This document shows, one piece after another, positions 43,469-54,573 of a stretch of 64,000 nucleotides of DNA. Position numbers and translations under genes: made by a program. The DNA is from Flaveria trinervia. Its lineage: Eukaryota; Streptophyta; Magnoliopsida; Asterales; Asteraceae. Numbering within the stretch: the stretch's first letter is position 1; every line of letters starts with the position of its first letter. The stretch lies in assembly GCA_025506515.1 (NCBI GenBank), contig JACCIX010000037.1, positions 15,001 through 79,000 of the forward strand. Reading direction: 5' to 3'. The notes under the pieces were generated by a model. The model did no database searches, was not told where the DNA came from, and saw only the letters and a list, made by a program, of their open reading frames with translations.

Positions 43469-46187
43469 GGTTCATTTGAAAACCCTAACTATTTGTGAGA
43501 CCCTTTAACCTTGATGAACGAATCACATAGCTACACATCAGCAACATGAAAAAGCATCTCTAGGGTTATTTCTGTCTTTGTACAACCTCCTACATTTAGT
43601 GCATGTGTTTTATTTAATTATCTTTTATACTATTGACTAAGATGTTTCTTTTTCACCAAATCCAAGGTGAGTACAACTCCGTCATGTCTTTCTAATATGG
43701 ATGTATTTTTTCTTTTTCCTTCATAAACATTTTTCATTCTAAGAAGACTTCTTACTTCATCTATTTTCCTTCATTCTTCTTAGAATTTCTGTCTAAATTG
43801 TATATTTGAGAAGAAGTAACCCCATTCATAGGTGGGGGCGATGCTAACCAGGCTCTCCCATTTGTTCATACTAAAAAGTACGAAGCTTCATGTGTATTAT
43901 TGTTTCTCCTTCAAAAAAACCATCTCTAAACCTTACACAGCCTTCTCTTCCACCTACTTCATGGGTGGGGTGATCAAGGTTGTGGGGATGGTGATAACCC
44001 TCGCTAAACCACCACCCAACGCCACCAAATCAACCTAACCTACTACGGTGATTCAGATTTGGTTCAAATCAACCTAGATCTTTCATTAATTGACCCATAT
44101 CTTTTCTCCACAAATACAATCAGGTATATTTTTGGGCTTTGTGTGGATCAAGGATTTTCATAGTGATGCAATTTCATATGTTGATTTGCACCGGTACTCG
44201 TTTCTTTTCAAACACAGTTACAACTAGGCATGTTTATAGTTGCTTTGGTATTATTTTGCTACAGTAGTGTAATTACAGTGGTGATTTTTTTGTTATAGTA
44301 GTCTATTTTTTATTGTTTTTTTCTATAATAGTGTAAGTACGAAGATGTTTTGTTGTTACGGTGGTGTGATATTGTTATTTTAGTTTTATCAAAGTGTTTA
44401 AATTTCTTTACACTGGTGTAGGTACATTATGTAATTTCATTTGGTTGTTAGGTTGTTGTAATCATGATGTTATTGATAGTTGCAGTGGTGTAATATTGGG
44501 TGTAGAATGCTTTTTTATAGTGGTGCAACAATAGGGTAAGTATTTTGTTGCACCGATGTAATTTAGTTAAGTCGGGTAAAAAATACAAATATGGAAAGGT
44601 CACATGGGAATTAAAGAGAAAAAATATGATAAATTTAATGGTGCAATCTTTATATAAGATTAAAAATGTATAAAAAAGTTTTAAAATTTCAAAAACAAAA
44701 GAATTTGAACCCATTTTATAAGGTTTTATTTTTGTTGTTTCTTTTAATATGTTTGTCTTATGTAATTCACTATAAGGAATTACAATAATGTAATTGACTA
44801 TACATTCAAATAAACATACTGTAATTAATTGTAACTAAGTAAGTTGCACTGTGTTACATTACTGTAATATTAAATTACATCCATACCATAAATTTGTCCA
44901 CAAGTTACAATAGTGTAATACGTAACGTTCAAACAAAAATGTATCAAGTTTTTGAGAGTATATTAGAATTAAAGAGAACGTAAGTATAATTGTTACGTTA
45001 GGAAAAAATATAAGTTGTGTTACATTAGCAAAAAATATGTAATACGTAAGTATTAAGTACTAATTACAACATAAGAATCATGCAAGTAATGTAATTTAAC
45101 TACACTAATATACTTGTTACATTAGCAAAAATATATAAGTTGTGTTACTAACATGACTTTAGTTATATTAAATTATTATATTACATTATTTTCCATCTCA
45201 TTAGAATGACATTATAATACATGTTATCAAATTCAGTTATAATTAATTACATTTTATAACAGCTTGTATTCTTAGTGTGATTTAATCTAAGCAATGTGAC
45301 ATTTATCTTAAGGTTTATGTTAGTTGATATTAGTATATACTAAATGTTTTTATACTGTTACATCAAATTACATGGCTACTCATTAACAATACATTATTTC
45401 GATGTTAATGAAAATACGATATACCCTTTTTTATATAGTAGACCAACTTTATATAACTTTTGGTTAGGCCAATGTATTATAGTGTAAGTAACATAAGATA
45501 ATATAAATAATATAATGTAATGTGAATGAAATTTTGTGTTATTTTAATGTATTGTACATCATGTAACTATTGTTAGTTTATGCCAAGTATGATGTAATCT
45601 ATCATAAGTCATTTAATTATTGTAACTCAATGTTAAGTAATTGTATATTCATTATTTTACAATACTGCATAAGTGTTGAGTACTAGTTACACCACGAGAG
45701 TGTTGTAAGTAATCTAATTAAATTACACTAATGTATTTATCACATAAACAAACAACATAAGTTATGTTACTAGAATGCCTTTAGCTACATTAAGTTATTA
45801 CATGCCATTATATTTTCTTACATCCAATTACAATAGCATTACATTACAATTACATACATTACATTGTATTAGATTTTTTTTGTCTTTCCGTTCAGTTTCA
45901 TGTGTCACATCCTTTCAACGATGTGCAAAAGTAATATTAAAACAAGGTTTATTAATAACACTAGTGTATTTTGATGTTATTGTGATTTTATTATAACCAC
46001 CATATATATCAAAGTATTGTATAGTAACTTATATCATTGTTATTTTTTTTCATTTCACTAATGTAAATTAAACTTATAGAAGTGTAATTACACTAGTATA
46101 ACATGCCAACACTCATTTCACATCACATAATTACATAATATTATAGTGTACTTACAACAAATATATGATGGTATTATGTAGGAATAT
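43461..46187. other. AT-rich DNA without recognised genes; possible degenerate Helitron-like sequence
   Basis: 2.7 kb with no credible ORF. It starts with a perfect 12-bp inverted repeat, ATAGTTAGGGTT / AACCCTAACTAT, around an 8-nt loop (43461-43492). From about 44240 on, short motifs such as GTGTAATTAC, TTACATTA and GTGGTGTAAT recur at irregular spacing. No LTR, terminal inverted repeat pair or CTRR-type end with GC hairpin was found with confidence. Confidence 0.5.
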
Positions 46188-46300
46188 TATAACACCCGGT
46201 TATTTAATTATTTTGAAGCCGACGAATAAAGAAGAAAAGAAACAAAGTCCAAACTCGAGGGACCAAACTCACCAACGAAAGAAAGTTGGGTGAGTGGGGG

Positions 46301-46308
46301 TATATAAA
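46301..46308 (+). promoter_or_regulatory. LTR promoter TATA box of gypsy B
   Basis: TATATAAA preceded by a G-rich stretch and followed by a purine-rich then C-rich leader. An identical box is at 61120-61127 in the 3' LTR. Confidence 0.75.
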
Positions 46309-46754
46309 GGGAGAGGGCAGCCCCTACCCTCTCCCCATACTCATATTTCAGCCAAACAAGAGACGAGAAGAGAGAAAGGAAGAAAAGTTGGTTCGGGTTG
46401 GTTCGAGTGAGCCAAAATCATTGAGAAATGAGTCAAATCGAAGCTCTCCTCGTTGTGATCGTTTGTGTGAGTTCTAGGTCCCCTCTTTTACATGTTTTTG
46501 AATGATTTGGGGCTGGAAAACATCTGAAAATCAGGTTTTTGAGTGTGTCCATGTTTGACCCGTTTGTGTGTGTATGTGTATGTGTGATGCGTTTGAGCCT
46601 TGTTTGTGAGCTTGTGAGTGCTTGAATAGTGTTATGGTATGCATCCTGAAGGTTTAGGATGGTTGATTTGGGCTTAGAATGAGTTTTGATGAGCTTGGAA
46701 GTCGAAAATGGCAGATTAGGTTCGCGATGAACTGCATTCTGCACCAGCTAGGGC

Positions 46755-47050
46755 TTAGGCGACCGAATGGAGGCCATACGGCCGAATGAGGTGCGATTGG
46801 GGTTCATTCACACGATTGGAGTCCATTCGCACGACTGAGAGTTCATTCGCAATATTGGGATCCCAGTCGCATAAGTCCTCCTCCGCATTAGTTCCATTCG
46901 CATGAGATCCATCCGCATTAAGTTCATTCGCACGATTGGGTGTCCATTCGCATGGGTGTTCATCCACATTGGTTCATTCGTATGATGTTCAGTCGCATGG
47001 AGGCCATGCGACTGAAGGGTGTCCATACGCCTGAATAGGGCTGTTGCACC
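46755..47050. repeat. Degenerate CATTCGCACGA repeats inside gypsy B LTR
   Basis: About a dozen imperfect units of 20-26 bp with core TTCATTCGCACGATTGG and variants CATTCGCATG, CATCCGCATT and CAGTCGCATG. They occupy the position of the GGCGCATG array of gypsy A and C but have a diverged core. Confidence 0.75.
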
Positions 47051-47833
47051 CGAGGAGAAGTGTAGTTTAACTTCTGACTTTCGGGGGAAAGTGCAGATGT
47101 AAGTGTTGACATAAAGGTTCCCGTAAGTTCATGTAAGATGACTGTTGAGGCCTTAGAGAGCATGTTGGGCATGATGATGATGTTTCATGATATACATGTT
47201 ATGTATGTATGATATTCCCTGTATGATGTTGATGACTGTGTATGTTATGTTCCTTGTTATGATATATGTTTATCTTTCTCGTGACTTTGCGTTGAACGTT
47301 AATGAATAAAATAAAGTATTATGTAATATAAAGTGAAAGATAATGAGAAGAGAAACATGAAGTAAGAATGCATGCATTAATGAGTAAAGAAAGTAAATAA
47401 AGTCTTGTAAGCATAGTATGTCGGGACACGCCATTAAAGGTGTTAGCCCAATGGTGTGCGGGTTCGCTACCCCGGGAGGATGCACATTGGGGTCTTTCTT
47501 TGTGATTGACCATTTCTATAGCTCTATTGCTGCATGACCTAGGTACTGTGATCAGAGGTGTGAGCATCGTTACAGCTGGCCTATGATAGGCCCAGGTCCA
47601 GTACCAGGAATAGCTGGGCATTGCACGTAGCAGTGGTATACCTAAACTCTACCCTAGGTGCTGTGATCAGAGGAGCGAGCATCTGGTCTATGATAGACCT
47701 TGGTGCAGCACCAGGAATAGCTAGGTAAAGTTTATGGTTGAGAAGAGAAAAGATGTAATGATAAACGAACTATGCAGATAATAATGAATATTATCTATGT
47801 GTACGTATGAGGCATGATCGCATGAATATAAAA

Positions 47834-47838
47834 AGCGG
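47834..47838. repeat. Target-site duplication AGCGG (left copy) of copia II-b
   Basis: Directly precedes TGCATGATC. The second copy is 57149-57153. Confidence 0.95.
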
Positions 47839-48698
47839 TGCATGATCGGGTTTGTCACTTAGACACTTGGATTTCTCTCAAACTCACTTATAGAAACAGT
47901 CAGCTCAGATGAAGTAAAGTCTTTTACAAGAGTTGCTAATAATATAATAAGTAGTAAAGGAACACACAGAAATAAATTTTCAAGGCACTTGTATATATTA
48001 CTTCTCAACTCAAGATATTACAAGACTCTTACAAGCGTGATATATGATTTACAATGAGAAACTATATATACTAGATCCTACAGCCGGATATACTTTGATA
48101 CCAGGTGGAAACCTAAGACTAAAACATATACTACAATGATAAAGTTAAGGTATCTTAGATAAAGTATTATCTAAGATATGGTAGTCATGACATGTCCATG
48201 ACTTACCTTTTGTCACCAACTAAAAATGGCAACTGTACAAACATAAAAGGTAAATAGTGGATTAAAGTATGGTCAACTACATGGCTTTTGAGAAAACACC
48301 ATGCAGTATCTCAGAGACTTGCAGCGGAGTGTCAGGGAGACCATACTTATGTCCATTGGATAATAGTGTTTTCCGAAGGTAAGTTGGCTTCGGAAGAACA
48401 AGTTCCTCCGAAGCCACTTATACTTCGGAAGAGGCTTCTATACTTCCGAGGCTTGAGGACTTTTGTACTTCGGAAGTTAACTTCAGATCTTTCTTTCTAA
48501 GTCATGAACTTCGGAAGTGGGTTCTTTGTCTTTGAAAGTTGGAATTTTTCCTTCGGAAGTAAGTTTTACACTTTGTCTTCGGAAGAGCTCCTTTTTCTTT
48601 CGGAAGTTCCACACTTAGCTTCGGAAGTCCTTTATTTGTTGTACCAAAATCTTCTAAGTGACTTGGTTTTGGTTGCACCAGCCTTTCTAGATCCAACA
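47839..48698 (-). repeat. Copia II-b 3' LTR
   Basis: Plus-strand TGCATGATCGG to GATCCAACA. A TATATATA box is at 48063-48070. U3 (48369-48650) has about eleven ACTTCGGAAG/CTTCCGAAG motifs. Confidence 0.95.
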
Positions 48699-48710
48699 AA
48701 CTCCCCCTAG
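48699..48710 (-). other. Polypurine tract of copia II-b
   Basis: The minus strand reads CTAGGGGGAGTT, adjacent to the 3' LTR. Confidence 0.9.
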
Positions 48711-49374
48711 GCTGATGCTACCAAAATCTCACTTATTTCTGCTTCTCAAATCTTTCAGCACCAGGGACAAAAGATATTTGTCTGTCTCTTTGTTTTTCCC
48801 TGAACTGGTGCTGAGAAGCTTGTACAAGTCATTGGTGGATAGGAGATCCAGTCTATCACTCTGAATGACATGTACCCTGTGTTGTGTCCCCCTGAAAAGA
48901 GTTACTTGATGGGAGTATAGTCATACTCCCATCTAACTATGGATTCAAGTTCAGGACCTTCAACCATTTTTAAAAATGCTTTGCCTTGGTTGCTGATCCC
49001 TTCCATTCCTCCTCCTCTCTCAGTTTCAACTCTTCTTCAACCTTGCTTCTAGCAGTTAGCTCAGCCATATGAAGGCTGCCTAGATGATTTCTGATATGGG
49101 CAGCTACATAAGAGTTTGAAGGGTTGGAGAATGTCTTCTCTGCTAACTCAACAATGTCAAATCTACTTAAGTGTAGCAGAGATAAGGTACTCAGCCTGAT
49201 GAGCTCTCCATTCTCTCTTTCAACAACAAAGTTGTGAGAAGAGTCTTTGAACCTCCACTGGATGATCTTCTTTCTAGGAGCAAGAGGTTGTCTTGGCACC
49301 CGGTCGCTTTTCTTGGTATCCAGTAGAGTCACCAGCCTTCTCCTTAACTTTTTTTCTTCCTCATTCAAAGTGTC

Positions 49375-49640
49375 TGAATTGAGGCCAAGGAGATTTGTAG
49401 CTTGGTCCAATGTTCCTCTGGGCAGATCAAGAAATTGATCTCTAGTGAGGGAACTTGAGGATCTGTCAACATAGGTCAAATTGACAGAATCCTTCTCATA
49501 GGAGATATGAATTAAGGCCAAGGAGATTTGTAGCTTGGTCCAATGTTCCTCTGGGTAGATCAAGAAATTGATCTCTAGTGAGGGAACTTGAGGATCCGTC
49601 AACATAGGTCAAATTGACAGAATCCTTCTCACAGGAGATA
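49375..49640. repeat. 133-bp tandem duplication in copia II-b aORF
   Basis: Units 49375-49507 and 49508-49640 are nearly identical, with a few substitutions. 133 is not divisible by 3, so the duplication shifts the reading frame. The II-a paralogue (about 915-1070) has one unit. Confidence 0.92.
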
Positions 49641-51555
49641 TCGCTCAGAGTTGTGCATTTTATGAGCCTTGTCTTGACTGCCTTGAATTCTTCTCAGGAA
49701 AGATGTTTAGAAGGTTGAGGGGATGGTTTGATGGGTTGATGGGTAGGTTGAGGTGTTTGGGTTCTGGCTAGAGATTTGGGTTGGAGGATGAGTAGTTTAG
49801 GTGGTTGAGGTGAAGGGGTTGGTAGGGGTGATGGTGTAGGTTCAGGGGTGTATGGTTCAGTGTTTGGTTCGGTTTTGATGGGGAGTGAAAAGGGTATAGG
49901 TTCAGGTTGTGGTTGGGTTTGGAGTTTGGGTTCAGTGGTTGCTTTGAAGGTCATCCCCTGTCCCCTTCTATACATCTCCTTCCTCTTCCCCACGCGAATG
50001 GCAGCCTTAATGTCACTGATATGTCGCTGGAGAGTCTTTTCTGACATAGGACCCACTGCCTGCCAGAGAAGCCATGAGCTTTGAGATAGCTCTTCATCCA
50101 GGCCTTCTCACCTATTTTCTTGGCAGCAGTCAGTCCTGCTTCCTCTTCCTTCTTCTTCTTCTGCAATAGCTTTTCCTTTTCAGCTCTCTTTCTCTCTTTC
50201 TCCATTTGATCTTGCTCTTTGTTGAAGAGCCATGAGATCGTATCATTGTTATGTGGAGATAATTCTTCTTGAGAGAAACCTCTGGAGGTTAGGAAAGTTA
50301 TCCTTTCCTTCCTGAGCTGTAGATCAGCTTTTTTTTCTTTCCTCTCCCTTTCTTCTTCTAAGGCCAACCTTGCAGCTTCTTCTTTTTGATGTTTTAGAAG
50401 CAAGGTTGCCTTTTCCAGCTCTATTAACTCCTGTAATGGTAGTAGGAGTACATCTTCAGTTGCAGCTTCTAGACTAACAAGTCTATCGATAATCTCTACC
50501 CTTTTCGTTGTTGACCGCCTCCTAGTTGTCTGCAGCTGCTTTGGTACTTGCAGCTAGCAGTTTTCCAGTTGTCAGCCTACCTTTTCTTTTGAGTTTCTCC
50601 AACCTTTCTTCCTTCTAAAGCTCTTCCGAAGTCATCTTCCTCTTTCCTTTGATGTCTTCGGAAGTACTAGACTTTGGGGGTTATTGGACGGAAGATTCAG
50701 GTTGAGTAGTAGAGATAGGAGCTGGAGTTAATGCTGATGTTAGAGCTAAAGGTTGGGTGAGAAAATCCTCCCTATTAACCTTAGATTCAAGTTCCAGGAT
50801 TGCATCTGTGACTATTAGATCACGGATAATGAGAATAGTCCTTCCGCAGCAGCAATCTCAGCTTCAAAAGTTTGAAATTGTTCTCCGAGGCTTTGAATTG
50901 TGCTTCGGAAGTTTGTGAAAATGCACTATCGGTCCCAACTGTTTCAGTTGCTGGGCCATCAGTCCTTGTTTCCCCTTCGAAGTTAATCTTAGGTTCCACT
51001 TCGACCTTAGGTTCACCAACTTCCTCAATAGTGGTAGAAGGTGCATTTAACCTCCAAAACTCTTGAGCTCCGAAGTAGATCACAGACATATCAGGACTTG
51101 GCTGTTCTATAAGAGATTCCAATAGGAACTTGTTAAAGAACCTATTAAGATCTTGGAGCATCCTTTGATCCACTTGATGACAACTTTGGGAGGCTCAGGG
51201 AAATTGAAGCTTGTTGCACAGGATATTTTGATCTCAAGGAAGTAAGAGCTTGACTTTGGGTTTCCTCTTGTCTTTGACTTTGTCTCATAACAGTCTCCCC
51301 CTTTTTGGTAGCATCATCGTGGGAGCTTGATGAGCTAGAGGAAGAGGTCAAGGAGACCTGAGTTGGTACATGCCTAACAGACCTCTCAATATGTTCTCAG
51401 CTAGTTTGGCCTTGAGAGTTTCAATCTCAAGTTGCTGAATGACAGACCTATCCTCTAAAGTCCTAACCTTGGATTCAAGATTTGAGACTTTAGAAAGTAG
51501 GTCTTGAATGGTAAGTTGCATTCTTCCCTCATCTTCTTTTGAAGAATCATGGGGA

Positions 51556-51560
51556 GATGA
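51556..51560. other. Empty-site counterpart of the copia I-a insertion
   Basis: GATGA occurs once here, in the context GGGGAGATGAGGTAAC. In copia II-a the same context is split by I-a. Confidence 0.9.
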
Positions 51561-53084
51561 GGTAACATACCTTGTATGTTCATCCTCACCACCAGATATG
51601 GTTTCTTGGCACCTTGGTTTCCTCTGCTCCAAGATGTCTCTTTCAGAGTCATCAAAGGGCATGGTTGCCGTAGATTCAGTCTCAGTGATGTTACCACTGT
51701 CCTCAGGATCCATTGAGACTCCTTTAGTAATGGCAGCTGAATCTACATAAGTCCCCTCACATTAGTGGGACTAACCTCAGTAAAGGTTTGCTGATGGGGG
51801 CTAGAGATAAGAGGTCTCTCTGGGCTCTGTTGATCCTTGAGAGGGTGTTGTGGATCAACTTCATTGCCCTAAGAGACATAATCTCTTCATCAGCTCCAAT
51901 TAAAAGGTCATTAAAGGATATGGAAGTGAAATCTAATGACCCGGGACTTTGATCAATGTCTAAAGGCATTGAGCCTGTGATAGGGCTGTCCCTTTTTGGC
52001 TGCTCAGGGGAGTATAGAGACTCACCCTGAGGGCTTTCAGCTTGGGTTTCGGGCTCATGGGTCTGAGACTGAGGAGACTCAAGACCCATATTGAGATCAA
52101 TTGTGAAGGATGGTTGGACCTCAGGCTGAGTGGGAGCCCTTTGTTCCACTCTAGCCTTTTTGGGTAGAACATGAGGAGCTTGTTCAATCAGAGAAGATTG
52201 AACAAGGGTTCGTTTGGGACGTCTCTGATAAGTAAAGGTAATGGTTGGAGAAGGTAGATTTGGCAAAGTGAGGGTAGTTGCTAGTGTGGGTTCATCAGCT
52301 GTGGGGTTAACAGGGATGTCACCAGGAGCCATTGGCTCAATCATACCTGGAAGAAGTGCAGTATCTCTTCCGGTGAAGTTGGTGGACATTTTCTTCAAAG
52401 TCTTGAAGATGGTTGGCCTCATTTGAGGAGCAGTCAGAATAGCTGCAGAGACAAGCTTGCTCTGGCCCAACTTGCTCTGGCCCAGCTTGCAGTTGATTAT
52501 GTGCAGGAGAAACTTGGGATACATGAAGAATGTATCCTTTTGAAGATTTCCCATGAGGTTAATCAGCACAAATCTTGAATAGTTGAAGTGGAGGCTTTTC
52601 ACCAACCCATGAACTAGGCACCCAAGTTCATATGGGATTTGATCCCATCTCCTAGATTTATTCGACAAGCAGTGAAGAACCACATGCAGCAGGAACTTCC
52701 ATTTGTAAGAGAAGTTAAATTTGTAGATAGTTGACCTGCTAACATCTCCACCATATCCCATTTGGAGATAAGAGTTGTCCAAATCTTCTTTGGGGAATTC
52801 CATTGGAGCCCCCTCATCATGAAGCTCTAGATGCTCTCTGATGATCTATTCAGAAATGACCAACTCCTAGCCACAAATGCTCGATCGAATGACACGAACC
52901 CCATTTTGGGTTTCAATCTGACCATTTGCCCAAATTCAGACATATGGTTTGAGTAATTTGTGGGGTTTACAGTCAGAGCGGTGTAGTAAGAAGATTGGGT
53001 TAGAAAGGAGATGATGTCTAAGAAGTAAACATCTCTTGAAGAATCAAGAAGTGCGACTTGGTTGTGTTGAGAGTTGAGTGCCAT

Positions 53085-53727
53085 TTGGAAAGGTGAATGG
53101 GGATGATTTGAGCTATGGTAAAGTTGGAGAGAAGAAATTTCTAGGGCAGTAAAATTTGCAAGTAAGAAAATGAAATTGAGTAGTCGAGATTATTTAAAAG
53201 ATTGTGAAAAGGCGGTAATGGGGGTAAGGATAAGGTGATGTGATGGTTTAGTGGCTGAAATGACAGTGGCGGTAAGGTTAAAATCAGTTAAATAATCCGA
53301 CATGATTAACAAAATCTTTGCCTTTTTTACAGTGTGGGGCCCAAGAGATTTACATTACACAGTGAAATCTCTCTTCCGAGTGTAAAACATTTCCGAAGTT
53401 AACTTGTCTTCCGAAGGCAAATCTTAATTCCGAAGCCAAAACTTTGCTTCCAAAGGTTAGAGTTGCTTCCGAATAGAGAATTTGTAAGTTTCGAAAGTAG
53501 ATCTGATATACAATCAATCGCTTCTTCCGAGGCCAAAAATTCTTCCGAGAAGAAAGTTATCCTTTGAGAAATTTTGCTTCGGAAGATATGAGAATGTCTT
53601 CTGAAGGTTAATTTCTCTTCGGAAGGAATTTACACTTAGAAAATTTCAGAGAGAATTTCTTGTAACAGGGATTAAATTGTATTGACACAAGACTTACATA
53701 TTAAAAAGGTTTTCAAAAGAGATCAAA
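53085..53727 (-). promoter_or_regulatory. Copia II-b pol-aORF spacer, candidate internal promoter
   Basis: A 643-bp non-coding interval with about ten CTTCCGAAG/CTTCGGAAG-type cores at 53370-53625, matching the U3 array of its own LTRs. TTTAAATA (minus) is at 53191-53198, 107 bp upstream of the aORF ATG. Confidence 0.52.
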
Positions 53728-54573
53728 TTAATCAATGTTTATCATCCAAATAGCTGTTATGAGATACTTGAACCTTTGTTCATCAGAAGCTTTGGTGAAC
53801 AAATTAGCATATTGTTCATTTGAATCAACTTTGATTAACATGTTTAGATTTTCCTCATGAATGTCTCTAATGAAATGATACCTAATGTCAATATGCTTTG
53901 TTTTGGAGTGCTTCACCGGATTTTCTGTAATGGAGATAGCACTATTGGTGTTAATATGGATAGGAGTACTCATAAAGTTAAATCCATAGTCTAACATTTG
54001 ATTTTGAATCCATAGCAGTTGAGCACATCAGCTAGCAGCGGCAATATATTCAGATTCAGCAGTTGATGTAGAGACACAGGATTGTTTCTTGCATTGCCAT
54101 GAGATGATCCTTCCACCAAGAAATTGACATCCTCCTGATGTTGATTTCTTGTCAACATCGCAGCCTCCATAGTCACTGTCAGAGTATCCATAAAGATTGA
54201 AATCCTTGTTTCTGGGATACCAGAGACCTAGTTTAGGTGCTCCTTTGAGGTATCTGAGGATTCTCTTAACAGCAGCTAGGTGAGACACCTTTGGAGCAGC
54301 CTGATATCTTGCACAAATGCAAGTAGCAAACATGATATCAGGTCTACTAGCTGTTAGATACATCATAGAACCAATAATTGCCCTATACTGATGTTGATCA
54401 GTATCCTCCCCCCTCAAGGTCAGGACAAAGATTATGGTTTCTGGGTATGGGTGTCTTGGCAGGCTTGCAATCCTTTATCTCAAATCTTTCTAAGATGTTA
54501 GAGACATATTTAGATTGATTAATGAAGAACCCTTCCTTCAGTTGCTTTACTTGAATTCCAAGGAAAAAGTCCA
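53728..54573 (-). pseudogene. pol: Copia II-b RT C-terminus and RNase H remnant
   Basis: It begins at the fusion point with MDFFLGIQVKQLKEGFF and continues through the RT tail (CKPAKTPI). RNase H follows, with LGLWYPRNKDFNLYGYSDSD, KSTSGGCQFLGGRIISWQCK, STAESEYIAAAS and KHSKTKHIDIRYHF. The chain ends ITAIWMINID at 53728. No fingers, palm or catalytic YVDD remain. Two main frames (54028-54417 and 53728-53997) are separated by a shift near 54000. Confidence 0.9.

Larger units (their letters stand above)
46188..47838 (+). repeat. Gypsy B 5' LTR, first part
   Basis: Aligns with the 3' LTR at 61010-61424 from its first base. It contains a TATATAAA box (46301-46308) and a repeat array at 46755-47050. 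It continues after copia II-b at 57154. Total LTR length is about 1,990 bp. Short ORFs such as the one at 46286 lie in the LTR and are not genes. Confidence 0.93.
48970..53084 (-). pseudogene. Copia II-b accessory ORF (aORF), longest readable copy
   Basis: The ATG at 53084 starts M-A-L-N-S-Q-H-N-Q-V-A-L-L and continues IISFLTQSSYYTALTVNP, similar to longin-like segments of Asteraceae copia accessory proteins. A 348-codon frame (51757-52803) contains LVHGLVKSLHFNY, a Pro/Thr-rich linker and FTIDLNMGLESPQSQ. Next come an acidic Ser-rich part with a leucine-rich helix (51348-51713: ISKVSNLESKVRTLEDR-like), a charged Glu/Lys/Arg helix (49951-50403), a Pro-rich part (49694-50056) and a C-terminal domain (48970-49605). 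About 1,370 codons span the region, with at least five frameshifts, one of them caused by a 133-bp tandem duplication (49375-49640). Function is unknown. Confidence 0.78.

Noticed and set aside
42907..43475. Tyr/Ile-rich open frames up to 153 codons on both strands
   Set aside because: Translation of the (TA)n repeat; no coding signal.
43461..43492. TTAGGGTT strings as interstitial telomere repeat
   Set aside because: Only a single unit in each hairpin arm; no tandem TTTAGGG array.
46286..46477. 63-codon ORF after the TATATAAA box
   Set aside because: It lies inside the gypsy B LTR leader. The copy in the 3' LTR does not conserve it as a protein, and no similarity to known proteins is seen.
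46433..47172. Minus-strand ORFs in the gypsy B LTR (His/Asn/Met-rich)
   Set aside because: They read through the degenerate LTR repeat array on the strand opposite the element; repeat translation.
48502..48710. ORFs on both strands in the family II LTR
   Set aside because: Non-coding U3 motif array; Phe/Glu/Ser-rich peptides come from the CTTCGGAAG repeats.
48970..53084. aORF as a retroviral envelope gene
   Set aside because: The position fits env-like ORFs, but no signal peptide, transmembrane segment or cleavage motif could be seen, and the start resembles longin-like retroelement proteins.
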